The position numbers and the translations under genes were made by a program. Under the pieces are notes generated by a model. It did no database searches. It saw only the letters and a list, made by a program, of their open reading frames with translations, and was not told the origin of the DNA. A stretch of 36,604 nucleotides of DNA from Spirochaetia bacterium (GTDB lineage: Bacteria > Spirochaetota > Leptospiria > Turneriellales > JAOUFE01), in the NCBI GenBank assembly GCA_029858425.1, contig JAOUFE010000009.1, forward strand, positions 1 to 36,604, written 5' to 3'. Each line of letters starts with the position of its first letter. The first letter of the stretch is position 1. This document shows, piece after piece, positions 21,890-31,250 of this stretch.

Positions 21890-22495
21890 ATGTCATTAAC
21901 GCCCATAGTAATAGAACAAACCAGCCGCGGAGAGAGACAGTACGATATTTATTCCCGTCTTTTAAAAGACCGGATTATCTTTATTGGTTACCCCATAAAT
22001 GACGCCTATGCAAATATCGTTATTGCCCAGCTTCTCTATCTTGAATCGGAAGATCCCGACAAGGATATTTACCTTTACATTAACTCTCCGGGAGGATATA
22101 TTTCATCCGGTATGGCCATTTATGATACAATGCAGTTTGTCCGTCCTGATATTCGTACCGTATGCGTGGGTCAGGCTGCGAGTGTCGCTGCCCTGATTTT
22201 ATGCAGCGGTACCAAAGGCAAACGTTCAGCCCTTCCCAATGCGCGCATACTGCTGCACCAACCCTTTGGAGGAGCATCCGGTCAGGCTGCCGATATTGAA
22301 ATTCAAGCAAATGAAATAATTCGGGTGCGCGATACTTTAAATAAACTGTATGTGAAACATACCGAAAAGTCGATGGAAAAAATAGAACGCGAAACATCCC
22401 GCGATTTATATATGGATGCGTCAGAGGCGTTAACTTACGGAATTATCGATAGTGTTATAGAAAGACGAACTGCGGACGATAATAAAATAATATGA
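21890..22495 (+). CDS. clpP: ATP-dependent Clp protease proteolytic subunit
   Basis: Serine protease forming the tetradecameric chamber used by ClpX. 201 residues. Catalytic triad Ser98 (GQAASVAAL), His123 ([10 protein letters not shown]) and Asp172 (SRDLYMDA), matching the spacing in E. coli ClpP. N-terminal residues include the short propeptide region. AAGGA lies 6 bases before the ATG. The last codons overlap clpX (ATGA), giving translational coupling of protease and unfoldase. The upstream gap has a 41-bp repeat and an inverted repeat. Confidence 0.98.
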   Translation: MSLTPIVIEQTSRGERQYDIYSRLLKDRIIFIGYPINDAYANIVIAQLLYLESEDPDKDIYLYINSPGGYISSGMAIYDTMQFVRPDIRTVCVGQAASVAALILCSGTKGKRSALPNARILLHQPFGGASGQAADIEIQANEIIRVRDTLNKLYVKHTEKSMEKIERETSRDLYMDASEALTYGIIDSVIERRTADDNKII

Positions 22496-23844
22496 GCGAT
22501 AAAAAATCCAACCAGGACGATTCCTACCATTGTTCTTTTTGCGGTAAAACGCAAGAGGAGGTAACGCGATTAATTGCCGGACCGGGCGTATTTATTTGCG
22601 ATGAGTGCGTTCAACTTTGCAATACAATACTTGCCGACGATGAGGAAATAAAAAATGAAAATACAACATTTAAAAAACTCCTGAAACCAAAGGAAATCAA
22701 GGCGATACTCGACGAATATGTAATCGGCCAGAGCGAAGCAAAAAAAGCTCTTTCAGTAGCTGTATATAATCACTATAAAAGAATTCAGTATGACCAGAAA
22801 GGTCTCGCAAAAAATATTCAGACCGCGTCAGTCAAAGACCACCATCCAGAACTGGATAAATCCAATATTTTGCTGATTGGTTCTACCGGATCCGGAAAAA
22901 CCCTGCTTGCCCAGACCCTGTCCAGAATATTGAAAGTGCCCATGGCTATTGTAGATGCCACAGCCCTTACGGAAGCCGGCTATGTTGGTGAAGATGTCGA
23001 GAATATTTTATTGCGTCTGTATCAAAATGCGGAGCAAGATATAGCAAAAACTGAAATGGGGATTATCTACATCGATGAAATTGACAAGATAGCCAGGAAA
23101 GGCGACAACCCGTCTATTACCCGCGATGTTTCCGGCGAGGGAGTTCAACAGGCATTGTTAAAAATCATAGAAGGTACAGTAGCCAGCGTTCCGCCGGTGG
23201 GAGGAAGAAAGCACCCGCACCAGGATTTCCTGACAATCAATACGCGAAATATTTTATTTGTTTGCGGAGGAGCTTTTGAAGGACTTGAAGAAGTAGTCAG
23301 TCACCGGGTAGAAAAGGCCACCATGGGTTTTGATTCTATGACAAAATCTCGCAAAAAAGAAGACCGAAAAAAATACCTCAAGCAGGTGATTCCTGAAGAC
23401 CTGATGCGATATGGATTGATTCCCGAATTTATTGGCAGATTACCTGTTATCAGAGTTCTCGATCCTCTTGATGAATCAGCGCTTGTTCAGATTTTAACGG
23501 AACCAAAAAACTCCCTTGTAAAACAATACCAGGCGGTTTTCGAAATGGAAGGCGTAAAACTGAATTTTACGGATGAGGCCATCCTTGAAATTGCCAAACT
23601 CGGCATTAAACGGGAAACGGGAGCCCGGGGATTGCGATCGATTATGGAAGAAATAATGAATGAGCTGATGTATGAAATTCCATCGATGAAGGGCGTTGAA
23701 GAAGTTTTGATTACCGAAAAAGTGGTTTCCGGTATTGCCAAACCCCAGGTACAATATTTTGGCGATAAAGAAATGCGAAAAGGGAAAAAAAGCTCTCAAG
23801 AGCAGTCTTCCGATGACGATGATAGATTAATATATCCGGCATGA
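22492..23844 (+). CDS. clpX: Clp protease ATP-binding subunit ClpX
   Basis: AAA+ unfoldase that feeds substrates to ClpP. 450 residues. N-terminal zinc finger with Cys14, Cys17, Cys36 and Cys39 (CSFCGK and [10 protein letters not shown]); Walker [13 protein letters not shown]; Walker [13 protein letters not shown]; the pore loop GYVGEDVE; sensor and C-terminal lid [16 protein letters not shown]. The acidic, charged tail after residue 425 is longer than in E. coli. Starts inside the clpP stop and is followed 10 bases later by lon. Confidence 0.98.
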   Translation: MSDKKSNQDDSYHCSFCGKTQEEVTRLIAGPGVFICDECVQLCNTILADDEEIKNENTTFKKLLKPKEIKAILDEYVIGQSEAKKALSVAVYNHYKRIQYDQKGLAKNIQTASVKDHHPELDKSNILLIGSTGSGKTLLAQTLSRILKVPMAIVDATALTEAGYVGEDVENILLRLYQNAEQDIAKTEMGIIYIDEIDKIARKGDNPSITRDVSGEGVQQALLKIIEGTVASVPPVGGRKHPHQDFLTINTRNILFVCGGAFEGLEEVVSHRVEKATMGFDSMTKSRKKEDRKKYLKQVIPEDLMRYGLIPEFIGRLPVIRVLDPLDESALVQILTEPKNSLVKQYQAVFEMEGVKLNFTDEAILEIAKLGIKRETGARGLRSIMEEIMNELMYEIPSMKGVEEVLITEKVVSGIAKPQVQYFGDKEMRKGKKSSQEQSSDDDDRLIYPA

Positions 23845-23854
23845 GTTTCTAATT

Positions 23855-26302
23855 GTGAGCAAAAAAATTAATACAGAACATTTTTATCCTTTGTTACCGC
23901 TTCGGGATCTTGTGGTATTTCCAGGAAACGTTTCATCTTTAATTGTGGGGCGTGAAAAGTCTCTTGACGCCACCCGTAAAGCCATGGAAGAGGATCGCCA
24001 GATAATTTTTCTGGCGCAAAAAACCACAGAAACGGTGATTCCAGCTTCCCAGGATTTGTATGAAACAGGCGTTCTTTGTGAAATCCTGCAACTTTTAAAG
24101 ATGCCTGATGGTACGTTTAAAATACTGGTAGAAGGAATTCAAAGAGTAAAGCTCACAGAATTCATTGATGATTTGGATTATATCAAGGTAAAAGCGGAAC
24201 CCTTGATTTCGGTCAGTCCCGAGGCGGATTCCCTGGAAAGTCAACTCCTGGGAAGAATGCTAAACGAGATTTTGCAAAAATTTGAAGACTACTCTCAAAC
24301 CCAGGAAAACCTGTCGCATGAATTAAGCAATGAATTGTTTCAAAAAAATGACCAGGAGTTTGTGCTGGATTCGGTGGCGCACATACTACCCATACCATTT
24401 AGTCAAAAGCAGGATATTCTGGAAACATTATCGCTTCTTGACCGCGCCGAAAAAGTGCAAATTGGCCTGGATAATCAATTGGAAATAGGATCGCTTGAAA
24501 AAAATATTCATACGCGTGTTCGCCAGCAAATGGATAAGGTGCAAAAACAATATTACCTGACCGAACAAATGAAAATTATTCGCGAAGAGCTGGGCGAGGC
24601 CGAATTTAATGAGTTTGAAGTTTACCGAAAATCCTTTGAGCGTGAGGGAATTCCCGAAGAAGTAAAAATAAAGGCTTTGCAAGAACTTGTCAAGCTTGAA
24701 AAAATGCCACCCATGTCGGCGGAGTCATCGATATTGCGAAACTATCTTGACTGGATTCGCGATCTTCCCTGGATTGAAACCACAACAGACAACAGCGACA
24801 TCGAGCGGGCGCAAAAAATTCTGGATGAAAGTCATTACGGTCTGGAAGAAATAAAAAATCGCATGCTGGAATTTATTGCAGTACGCCAGCTTGCCCCGGA
24901 ATCCAAAGGGCCTATTCTCTGTCTTGTGGGGCCTCCGGGAGTGGGGAAAACCAGCCTCGTAAAAACCCTTGCTGAATGTCTGGATAGAAAATTTGCCAGA
25001 ATATCTCTCGGCGGAGTGCGCGATGAAGCCGAAATTCGTGGTCATCGCAGAACATACATTGGCGCATTGCCCGGTCGTATTATAACTACGCTAAAAAAAT
25101 TAAAAGTAAAAAACCCTGTAATTTTGCTTGATGAAATTGACAAGATATCCTCTGATTATCGCGGAAATCCTGCTGCAGCTCTTCTGGAGGTGCTCGATCC
25201 TGAACAAAATTCGGAGTTTGCAGATCATTACATGGAGCTGCCTTTTGACTTGTCCCAGGTGATGTTTGTGGCAACGGCCAACGTTACCCATTCGATCCCC
25301 GAAGCTTTGTTTGACAGACTGGAAATTATTCATTTGTCAGGATATACAGAACAGGAAAAAATAAACATTACGCAAAAATACCTTTTAACGCGCCAGGCCG
25401 AAAATAACGGGGTGGTCAATGTGGATATCCGGTTCCCTGCCCAGTCACTTGCCTATTTAATTCGACGTTATACAAAAGAGGCAGGGGTGCGCCAATTAGA
25501 GCGAGTAGCGGCAAAAATTTACCGAAAAATTGCGCGGGAGTATTTATCAAAAAAACAGACAAATAATGCAACCGCCGATGCTTACGAAATGAAACCTGAA
25601 ATGCTCCATAAATATCTTGGTCAACCGGAATATTTTTACGGACGCAAAGAAGACACATCTGCCGTTGGCAAAGCAGTAGGTCTTGCCTGGACATCTGCCG
25701 GAGGCGACACACTCAATATTGAAACGGCTCTGGCGCACGGGAAAGGCGTTTTGCACCTCACCGGAAATCTGGGCGATGTAATGAAGGAGTCGGCAAATGC
25801 GGCTTTGGGTTATGTCAAGTCCCAGGCTCATTATCTTGGGCTGTCCAATGATTTTTTTGAAAGAACCGATATTTATCTGCATATTCCGGAAGGCGCAATA
25901 CCAAAAGATGGCCCATCGGCGGGAATTACCATTGCATCCTGTTTGATTTCGGCAGTTACGCAAACGCCGATTAAAAATCATGTTGCCCTGACAGGAGAAA
26001 TTACATTGCGCGGCAAAGTTCTACCCATTGGCGGATTAAAGGAGAAATCGCTGGCCGCATTTAGAGCGGGTATTTCGGATATTATATGCCCAAAAGATAA
26101 TGAAAAAGACATGGAAAAAATTCCGGAAAGCATCAAAAAAAGGATGAATTTTCATTTTGTTAGCAATATGCGGGAAGTCATTCCCCTGACTCTTGAAAAT
26201 GGATCCAATATATTTTCAGAAAATCCGGGAGCTTATCCTTTTTATGCAAGTCATTTGCCGGGTTGGCAGCAAAATATTTCGGGAAACAACAACCCGGCTT
26301 AA
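23855..26302 (+). CDS. lon: ATP-dependent protease Lon
   Basis: Homo-oligomeric AAA+ serine protease degrading damaged and regulatory proteins. 815 residues with the three expected parts: N-terminal substrate domain (YPLLPLRDLVVFPG), ATPase with Walker A GPPGVGKTSLVKTL at about 355-368 and Walker B VILLDEIDKIS, and protease domain with the catalytic Ser at about 688 in PKDGPSAGITIAS and Lys at about 730 in GGLKEKSLAAF. Start is a GTG without a Shine-Dalgarno, 10 bases after clpX. It ends 1 base from the convergent CobD-CobQ gene. Confidence 0.98.
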   Translation: MSKKINTEHFYPLLPLRDLVVFPGNVSSLIVGREKSLDATRKAMEEDRQIIFLAQKTTETVIPASQDLYETGVLCEILQLLKMPDGTFKILVEGIQRVKLTEFIDDLDYIKVKAEPLISVSPEADSLESQLLGRMLNEILQKFEDYSQTQENLSHELSNELFQKNDQEFVLDSVAHILPIPFSQKQDILETLSLLDRAEKVQIGLDNQLEIGSLEKNIHTRVRQQMDKVQKQYYLTEQMKIIREELGEAEFNEFEVYRKSFEREGIPEEVKIKALQELVKLEKMPPMSAESSILRNYLDWIRDLPWIETTTDNSDIERAQKILDESHYGLEEIKNRMLEFIAVRQLAPESKGPILCLVGPPGVGKTSLVKTLAECLDRKFARISLGGVRDEAEIRGHRRTYIGALPGRIITTLKKLKVKNPVILLDEIDKISSDYRGNPAAALLEVLDPEQNSEFADHYMELPFDLSQVMFVATANVTHSIPEALFDRLEIIHLSGYTEQEKINITQKYLLTRQAENNGVVNVDIRFPAQSLAYLIRRYTKEAGVRQLERVAAKIYRKIAREYLSKKQTNNATADAYEMKPEMLHKYLGQPEYFYGRKEDTSAVGKAVGLAWTSAGGDTLNIETALAHGKGVLHLTGNLGDVMKESANAALGYVKSQAHYLGLSNDFFERTDIYLHIPEGAIPKDGPSAGITIASCLISAVTQTPIKNHVALTGEITLRGKVLPIGGLKEKSLAAFRAGISDIICPKDNEKDMEKIPESIKKRMNFHFVSNMREVIPLTLENGSNIFSENPGAYPFYASHLPGWQQNISGNNNPA

Positions 26303-26303
26303 A

Positions 26304-28868
26304 TTACAAATTCAGCGATTTTTTTATTTTATTCATGTCCAGTCGATCCCGGACGATTTGAGAGAAATTCTCTATGGATTCATCTACATTATACGGTATA
26401 ATTTTAACAGGATTTATTTTCTTTTTTTTCAAAAGCCGGTTAATAAACCACTGTCGAAACTCATTTTCGTCAAAAATTCCATGAAGGTAAGTTCCCCATA
26501 TATCGCCATTGGCCGATGAAAAACCTGCCTGGGCTTCTATTATTGGTTTTTCATTTCCTGAGGTATGGCCGTGATGAATTTCATAACCAGTAACTCTCAG
26601 TTGTGATTCCATATGGATTCCCGAAAATTTTTTTAGAACTTTTTCGGATTCCAATTGCGTGATGATATGGAGAAGGGCAAGACCTGAAATCTCTCCTTTT
26701 TGCGAGCCAGGCGATGATTCAATAGAATGCGGGTCTTTTATGGTTTTTCCCAGCATTTGCAGACCTCCGCACAGGCCAATAATCTCTGTGCACCCTTTGT
26801 TCCCGAGAAATTTTATATAATCGGATAGACCCGTTTCATCAAGCCACTGCATATCGGCCATTACATTTTTGGATCCTGGAATAATCAGGGCATCTGGTAT
26901 CTGTTTTGAAGGCGAATCAATAAACTCAAAAGATATTTCCTTCTGCAAATGAAAAGGATCAAAATCCGTAAAGTTTGAAATATGAGGGAGTTTTATAACG
27001 ACAATGTTTAAAAGAGTATCCAGATTTGTTTTTCCAGATTCCCATCTTTTTGAAAAAGCAAGCGAGTCTTCATCCGGAAGCATTAGATTTTCCACTCCGG
27101 GGATGATGCCCAGGACATCTTTACCGCTGATTTTTTCCAGGAGCTTTTTGCCTTCGATAAACAAGCTTTCATCGCCCCTGAATTGATTTACAATTAAACC
27201 GGTAATTCTAGCCCGCTCTTTTTTTTCCAGAAGCATCAGCGTACCGGCAATAGAAGCAAAGATACCGCCAAAATCGATGTTGGCCGCCAGGATTACCCGG
27301 GCATCGGCATATTCGGCCATCCGCATATTTACCACATCATGGTTCTTGAGATTCATTTCAACAGGAGAACCGGCGCCTTCGAGAATCATTATATCCGCCT
27401 CGGCAGATAAATCGTCATATGCGCTGGAAATAGTTTGCCAGACCAGATCTTTATTTTTTCTGTAATCGGAAAAAGCAAAATTTCCAGAAGCCTTGCCCAG
27501 CAATATTACCTGCGACAGGGACTTGTCTACCGGTTTTAGCAATACAGGGTTCATCCTCACGTCAGAATCCACTCGCGCTGCCAGAGCCTGCAGGTGTTGA
27601 GCCCGGCTGATTTCCCCGCCTCTCATGGCAACGCAGGAATTCAGGGACATGTTTTGCGCCTTAAAGGGCATGACGCGGTAGCCTTCCTGTAAAAAAATTC
27701 TGCACAGGGCTGTGCATAAAAGGCTTTTGCCTACGTTGGATCCAGTACCTTGAATCATTAGGGCAGGCGGTTTTTTTCTTTTGACAATTCTTTTTTTTGA
27801 CCCAAAAAAATCCGCTAAAACCGAAATAAATTTTTCGTTGTCTGTATGCAATAAAATGGCCATCCGAAAAAAAGAATGATCCAGGCCATAAAAATTGGAA
27901 CATCGGCGGATTAATATCTGGTTTTGGATGAGATGGTAATAAAATTGATCGGCTTTCTTTTCGTCGGGTAATTTGAATAAAACAAAATTTGCCGTAACCG
28001 GGAATATTTTTATTTTGGAAAATCTGGAGAATTGTTCTACAAGGTAACGGCCTTCTTCCTTTAAATAATTTCTGCTGTATATTGCATGCTCCGCGTTCTG
28101 TAAAACAAGAGCGCCCATTTGCTGGGCGAAGGTATTGAGCGGCCAGGAGGATTGGAGTTTTTTTGCCGACTGTATCCATTTTTCATGTCCAATAGCCAGA
28201 CCTGTTCGCAGACCAGGGATGGAATATATTTTGGTTAAAGAGCAAACTGTAATTAAATTGTTGAAAATAACGGATGCCAGACTGTCATCGTTTTCCGAAA
28301 ATTCGAAAAAGTCAATAAATGCCTCATCAATAATAAATATGGTTTTTGGGTTTGATTCAATCATTTTAATTATTTCATTTTTAGAGAAAATAGTTCCTGT
28401 TGGGTTGTTTGGACGGCCAAGAATAACTATTTCCTCTCCCAGGAGCTTCGGGGATAATTTTGAAAAATCCAGGACAAAGTTTTCGGCTTCGATCAATTGA
28501 TGGTATATAATTTCCTTATTTTCTATTTTCGCGGCTCTTTCATAATCGCTGTAGGAGGGCACAACCAAAATAACTTTTTTTTGCGGAAGAATTCTCATGA
28601 GCAAAAAAAATATTTCTGAAGCGCCATTGGCGATCAGAATGTTTTCCGGTTTCACATCGTAATGCTTGCAGGCGGCATGAATAAAATCCACGCTTTCCGG
28701 ATCCGGGTAAATTCGAATGTCCTCGAGATGCTGCGAAATATGATACTTGATTTCCGGAGGCAAGTCCAATGGGTTGATGCTTGCCGAAAAATCTATCCAG
28801 TCTTTCGACAAATCACGGGTATCTCCGGAGATAGATCGAAGATTACCGCCATGCTCATAAGGCTTCAT
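26304..28868 (-). CDS. CobD-CobQ fusion: threonine-phosphate decarboxylase plus cobyric acid synthase
   Basis: 854 residues joining two cobalamin-pathway enzymes. Residues 1-355 are a class I PLP aminotransferase-fold CobD: YEHGGNL, GRPNNPTGT (Asn155), Asp181 in IIDEAF, and PLP Lys213 in SLTKIYSIPGLRTG; it would make aminopropanol phosphate from threonine phosphate. A basic linker (about 356-367) leads to CobQ: P-loop GTGSNVGKS (374-382), then the glutamine amidotransferase half with nucleophile Cys700 (GLCGGLQMLG) and His796 (GTYLHGIFD), which amidates adenosyl-cobyrinate side chains. All key residues are intact. The ATG at 28868 is preferred over a TTG at 28886; neither has a Shine-Dalgarno. 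No other cob gene is present. Confidence 0.93.
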   Translation of the reverse strand: MKPYEHGGNLRSISGDTRDLSKDWIDFSASINPLDLPPEIKYHISQHLEDIRIYPDPESVDFIHAACKHYDVKPENILIANGASEIFFLLMRILPQKKVILVVPSYSDYERAAKIENKEIIYHQLIEAENFVLDFSKLSPKLLGEEIVILGRPNNPTGTIFSKNEIIKMIESNPKTIFIIDEAFIDFFEFSENDDSLASVIFNNLITVCSLTKIYSIPGLRTGLAIGHEKWIQSAKKLQSSWPLNTFAQQMGALVLQNAEHAIYSRNYLKEEGRYLVEQFSRFSKIKIFPVTANFVLFKLPDEKKADQFYYHLIQNQILIRRCSNFYGLDHSFFRMAILLHTDNEKFISVLADFFGSKKRIVKRKKPPALMIQGTGSNVGKSLLCTALCRIFLQEGYRVMPFKAQNMSLNSCVAMRGGEISRAQHLQALAARVDSDVRMNPVLLKPVDKSLSQVILLGKASGNFAFSDYRKNKDLVWQTISSAYDDLSAEADIMILEGAGSPVEMNLKNHDVVNMRMAEYADARVILAANIDFGGIFASIAGTLMLLEKKERARITGLIVNQFRGDESLFIEGKKLLEKISGKDVLGIIPGVENLMLPDEDSLAFSKRWESGKTNLDTLLNIVVIKLPHISNFTDFDPFHLQKEISFEFIDSPSKQIPDALIIPGSKNVMADMQWLDETGLSDYIKFLGNKGCTEIIGLCGGLQMLGKTIKDPHSIESSPGSQKGEISGLALLHIITQLESEKVLKKFSGIHMESQLRVTGYEIHHGHTSGNEKPIIEAQAGFSSANGDIWGTYLHGIFDENEFRQWFINRLLKKKKINPVKIIPYNVDESIENFSQIVRDRLDMNKIKKSLNL

Positions 28869-28955
28869 ACACGGTCTGTTTCGCAAACCAATTCAGGATA
28901 AATACCAAAAATCATAATTGCATTTACGCCGCATCGGCCTCTTGAATAAACCCCC

Positions 28956-30275
28956 ATGCCATCGATTGGAATCATCGGTAAACAAAATGTCGGGAAAAGT
29001 ACTCTTTTTAACGCACTCATAAAAAAGAATAAAAGTATTACGTATGACATGCCTGGCGTTACACGCGACCTTGTAACCCAGACATTGAACTGGGGAGAAG
29101 GGAAATGGGATTTGACAGACTTTCCCGGTCTTGAGTCTGACAAGAGTATGCAGGAAGACGAGGTTGGGCGAGCATCCATAGAAAAGGCTGCCGCGCAGCT
29201 TGAAAAATACAATCTGCTTCTCTGGGTGGTCACCCGCAAGGGTTTGAGTTCTTATGAGTACGACCTGCTGGATCGCATTCGAAAGTTAAAGAAACCCGTG
29301 TGGCTGGTCGTAAATTTTGTAGATGATCCCGCGCTGGAAAGCGATGCCGCAGAATTTTACGCTCTGGGATTTTCCCGTGTGTTTTTTATTTCAGCTCTGA
29401 ACAATCGCAGAATAGAGGAACTTCGGGATGCTGTGATTGATCAGTTTGAGGGAAAAGAGCAAGATGTATCCAATGCAACCTTTGTTTTAAAACTTTCCCT
29501 GATTGGTAAACCCAATGTCGGCAAAAGCACTTTGTTTAATACGTTTCTTGGTAAAGAACGCTCGCTGGTTTATGACCTGCCCGGAACCACGCGAGATGCT
29601 ATTGACGAAAAATTAATTTTCCAAAATACAGAAATTTTGTTAACCGATACTGCCGGTATACGGCGGAAAAAAACTTCTTTTGAAGCGGTAGAAATATTTT
29701 CGGTAGCGCGCACGAAAAAAGCCATTGCCGAGGCTGATGTTGTGTTGTTGTTAATTGACGCAAGGGAAGGATTTGACCGTCAAAATAAATATATTCTGGA
29801 ATGGATTGAAGAAGAAAACAAACCCGTTATTGTAATTATCAATAAAACAGATTTAATTGACGAAGACAGAAAAAAATTTCTTAAAGAAGAAATTGAGGAA
29901 TTGCAGGGTATGTTCTGGAATTTTCCGGTGCAATGGTTATCGGCTATCTCAAGCAAGAATTCGGGTAGGGCGTTAAACGAAGCTGTAAAAATATTCAGCG
30001 AGGGAAAGGAGCGCATAGCAACTCCTGAGCTAAATAACATTCTGGAAATTCTCAATCGCAATCCGGTCGTTGGCTCCAATGGATTAAAATTTAACTATAT
30101 TACCCAGGCTTATCCGGAAAAAAAATTTATTATTTTTGGCAATCGCGCCATTGTTCCGGAAAACGTAAAGAGGTATCTAAAGCACAATCTGCTAAAGCAG
30201 TTGAAATGGAAAAATATTCCCATTAAACTGGACCTTCGGAAAAAAAGGGCCGGTTTAAAAAAGTCTGAAAAGTAA
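28956..30275 (+). CDS. der: Ribosome-assembly GTPase Der (EngA)
   Basis: Double-GTPase needed for 50S maturation. 439 residues with two G domains and a KH-like C-terminus. Domain 1: GKQNVGKST (8-16) and DFPG (55-58). Domain 2: GKPNVGKST near 184-192, DTAGIRRKK, and NKTD. In domain 1 the guanine-recognition motif NKxD reads NFVD (120-123), so its nucleotide specificity may be weakened. The C-terminal part FNYITQAYPEKKFIIFGN is typical. It starts 87 bases from the divergent CobD-CobQ gene; no clear Shine-Dalgarno. Confidence 0.95.
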   Translation: MPSIGIIGKQNVGKSTLFNALIKKNKSITYDMPGVTRDLVTQTLNWGEGKWDLTDFPGLESDKSMQEDEVGRASIEKAAAQLEKYNLLLWVVTRKGLSSYEYDLLDRIRKLKKPVWLVVNFVDDPALESDAAEFYALGFSRVFFISALNNRRIEELRDAVIDQFEGKEQDVSNATFVLKLSLIGKPNVGKSTLFNTFLGKERSLVYDLPGTTRDAIDEKLIFQNTEILLTDTAGIRRKKTSFEAVEIFSVARTKKAIAEADVVLLLIDAREGFDRQNKYILEWIEEENKPVIVIINKTDLIDEDRKKFLKEEIEELQGMFWNFPVQWLSAISSKNSGRALNEAVKIFSEGKERIATPELNNILEILNRNPVVGSNGLKFNYITQAYPEKKFIIFGNRAIVPENVKRYLKHNLLKQLKWKNIPIKLDLRKKRAGLKKSEK

Positions 30276-30279
30276 TATT

Positions 30280-30314
30280 TGGGTGATCAAATTTAAGTTT
30301 CCGGCGTTCACCCA
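30280..30314 (+). terminator. Inverted repeat after der
   Basis: TGGGTGA (30280-30286) and TCACCCA (30308-30314) are perfect complements with a 21-base loop, 5 bases past the der stop. No U-run; a weak terminator or regulator-site candidate. Confidence 0.35.
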
Positions 30315-30331
30315 TGCAGGTTTAAAAATGC

Positions 30332-30360
30332 TGGACAAAGCGCTTCGAAAAAAATATACT
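30332..30360 (+). promoter_or_regulatory. Candidate sigma-70 promoter of the DUF3108 gene
   Basis: TGGACA (30332-30337), 17-base spacer, TATACT (30355-30360); each hexamer has five of six consensus bases. The expected start near 30367 leaves only about 7 bases before the ATG at 30374, with no Shine-Dalgarno. Confidence 0.6.
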
Positions 30361-30373
30361 CGCATTCATTCTA

Positions 30374-31222
30374 ATGAAACTCAAATGGAAAGTATTATTT
30401 TTATTGGCCGGATTTTCTCTGGTAATGTCCAGCATTTTTTCGGACAATGAAAAACCGGTTCCTGGATTATATAACGAAATTCTTAAATTTTCCATTGAAG
30501 TTAAAGGAATCTCCATGGGTTCCATTATTATGCGAACCGTCAAAACAGGTCCAAAATATTTGCAGATAAACGCCAATGTTGAATCATTTGATAGCTTGAA
30601 GGGAATCTACTATGTGGCGGGAAATTTTGGAGCCATGTGGGATTATCAAAAAAGAAAGTCTTATATGGCATTTGAAGATGTTTATGACGGTTACAGTTAT
30701 CATCGAAGAGCCTATCGATTTCAAGACGACAATAAAATATTGGTTAATTTGCGCGAGTCCAGGTTTTCAGATGCCGGATATCCCCACTCAGAGAAACCCA
30801 CCATAGACAATACAAAGGAATATTTTATTGATAACGATGATTACCAGGATTTAATCGGCGTATTCTTTTTCTTGCGAACTTCCGGAATGCATCCCAAACC
30901 AGGAGATGTTTATCGATTAAAAGTTCTACCTGCCGGGGTAAAACAAATAATGATTGTTCAGGTCGTTGATGTAAACGAAATGAATGTACCGGCGCTTGGC
31001 GGAAAAAGAAAAGTCGTTCATGTGAAATCCGGACTGGCCAATCCCGATCAAAAATCCTCCGGGGGCAATATTTTCTTCAATGTCCGGAGTCCTCTCGATA
31101 TGTATTTTACCGACGATGAAGATTCCATTCCGCTGCGCATTTCGGCCAAACTACCCATTATTCAAACAGCCGATGTGGTATTGACCGATTACAAACAAAT
31201 AAAGAAAAAAAAGAGCGATTAA
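30374..31222 (+). CDS. DUF3108 envelope protein
   Basis: 282 residues. N-terminal signal sequence (KVLFLLAGFSLVMSSIFS), then a beta-rich domain typical of DUF3108: GLYNEILKFSIEVKGISMGS, a YVAGNFGAMWDYQKRKSY region, DLIGVFFFLRTSGMHPKPGD, and the end GGNIFFNVRSPLDMYFTDDE with the conserved closing IPLRISAKLPI. DUF3108 proteins are predicted periplasmic or outer-membrane-associated, function unknown. Here it is followed 28 bases later by a large barrel gene and probably co-transcribed with it, suggesting the pair works together in the outer membrane. Confidence 0.85.
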   Translation: MKLKWKVLFLLAGFSLVMSSIFSDNEKPVPGLYNEILKFSIEVKGISMGSIIMRTVKTGPKYLQINANVESFDSLKGIYYVAGNFGAMWDYQKRKSYMAFEDVYDGYSYHRRAYRFQDDNKILVNLRESRFSDAGYPHSEKPTIDNTKEYFIDNDDYQDLIGVFFFLRTSGMHPKPGDVYRLKVLPAGVKQIMIVQVVDVNEMNVPALGGKRKVVHVKSGLANPDQKSSGGNIFFNVRSPLDMYFTDDEDSIPLRISAKLPIIQTADVVLTDYKQIKKKKSD

Positions 31223-31250
31223 TATATAATTATCGATATCCGGTATAATC

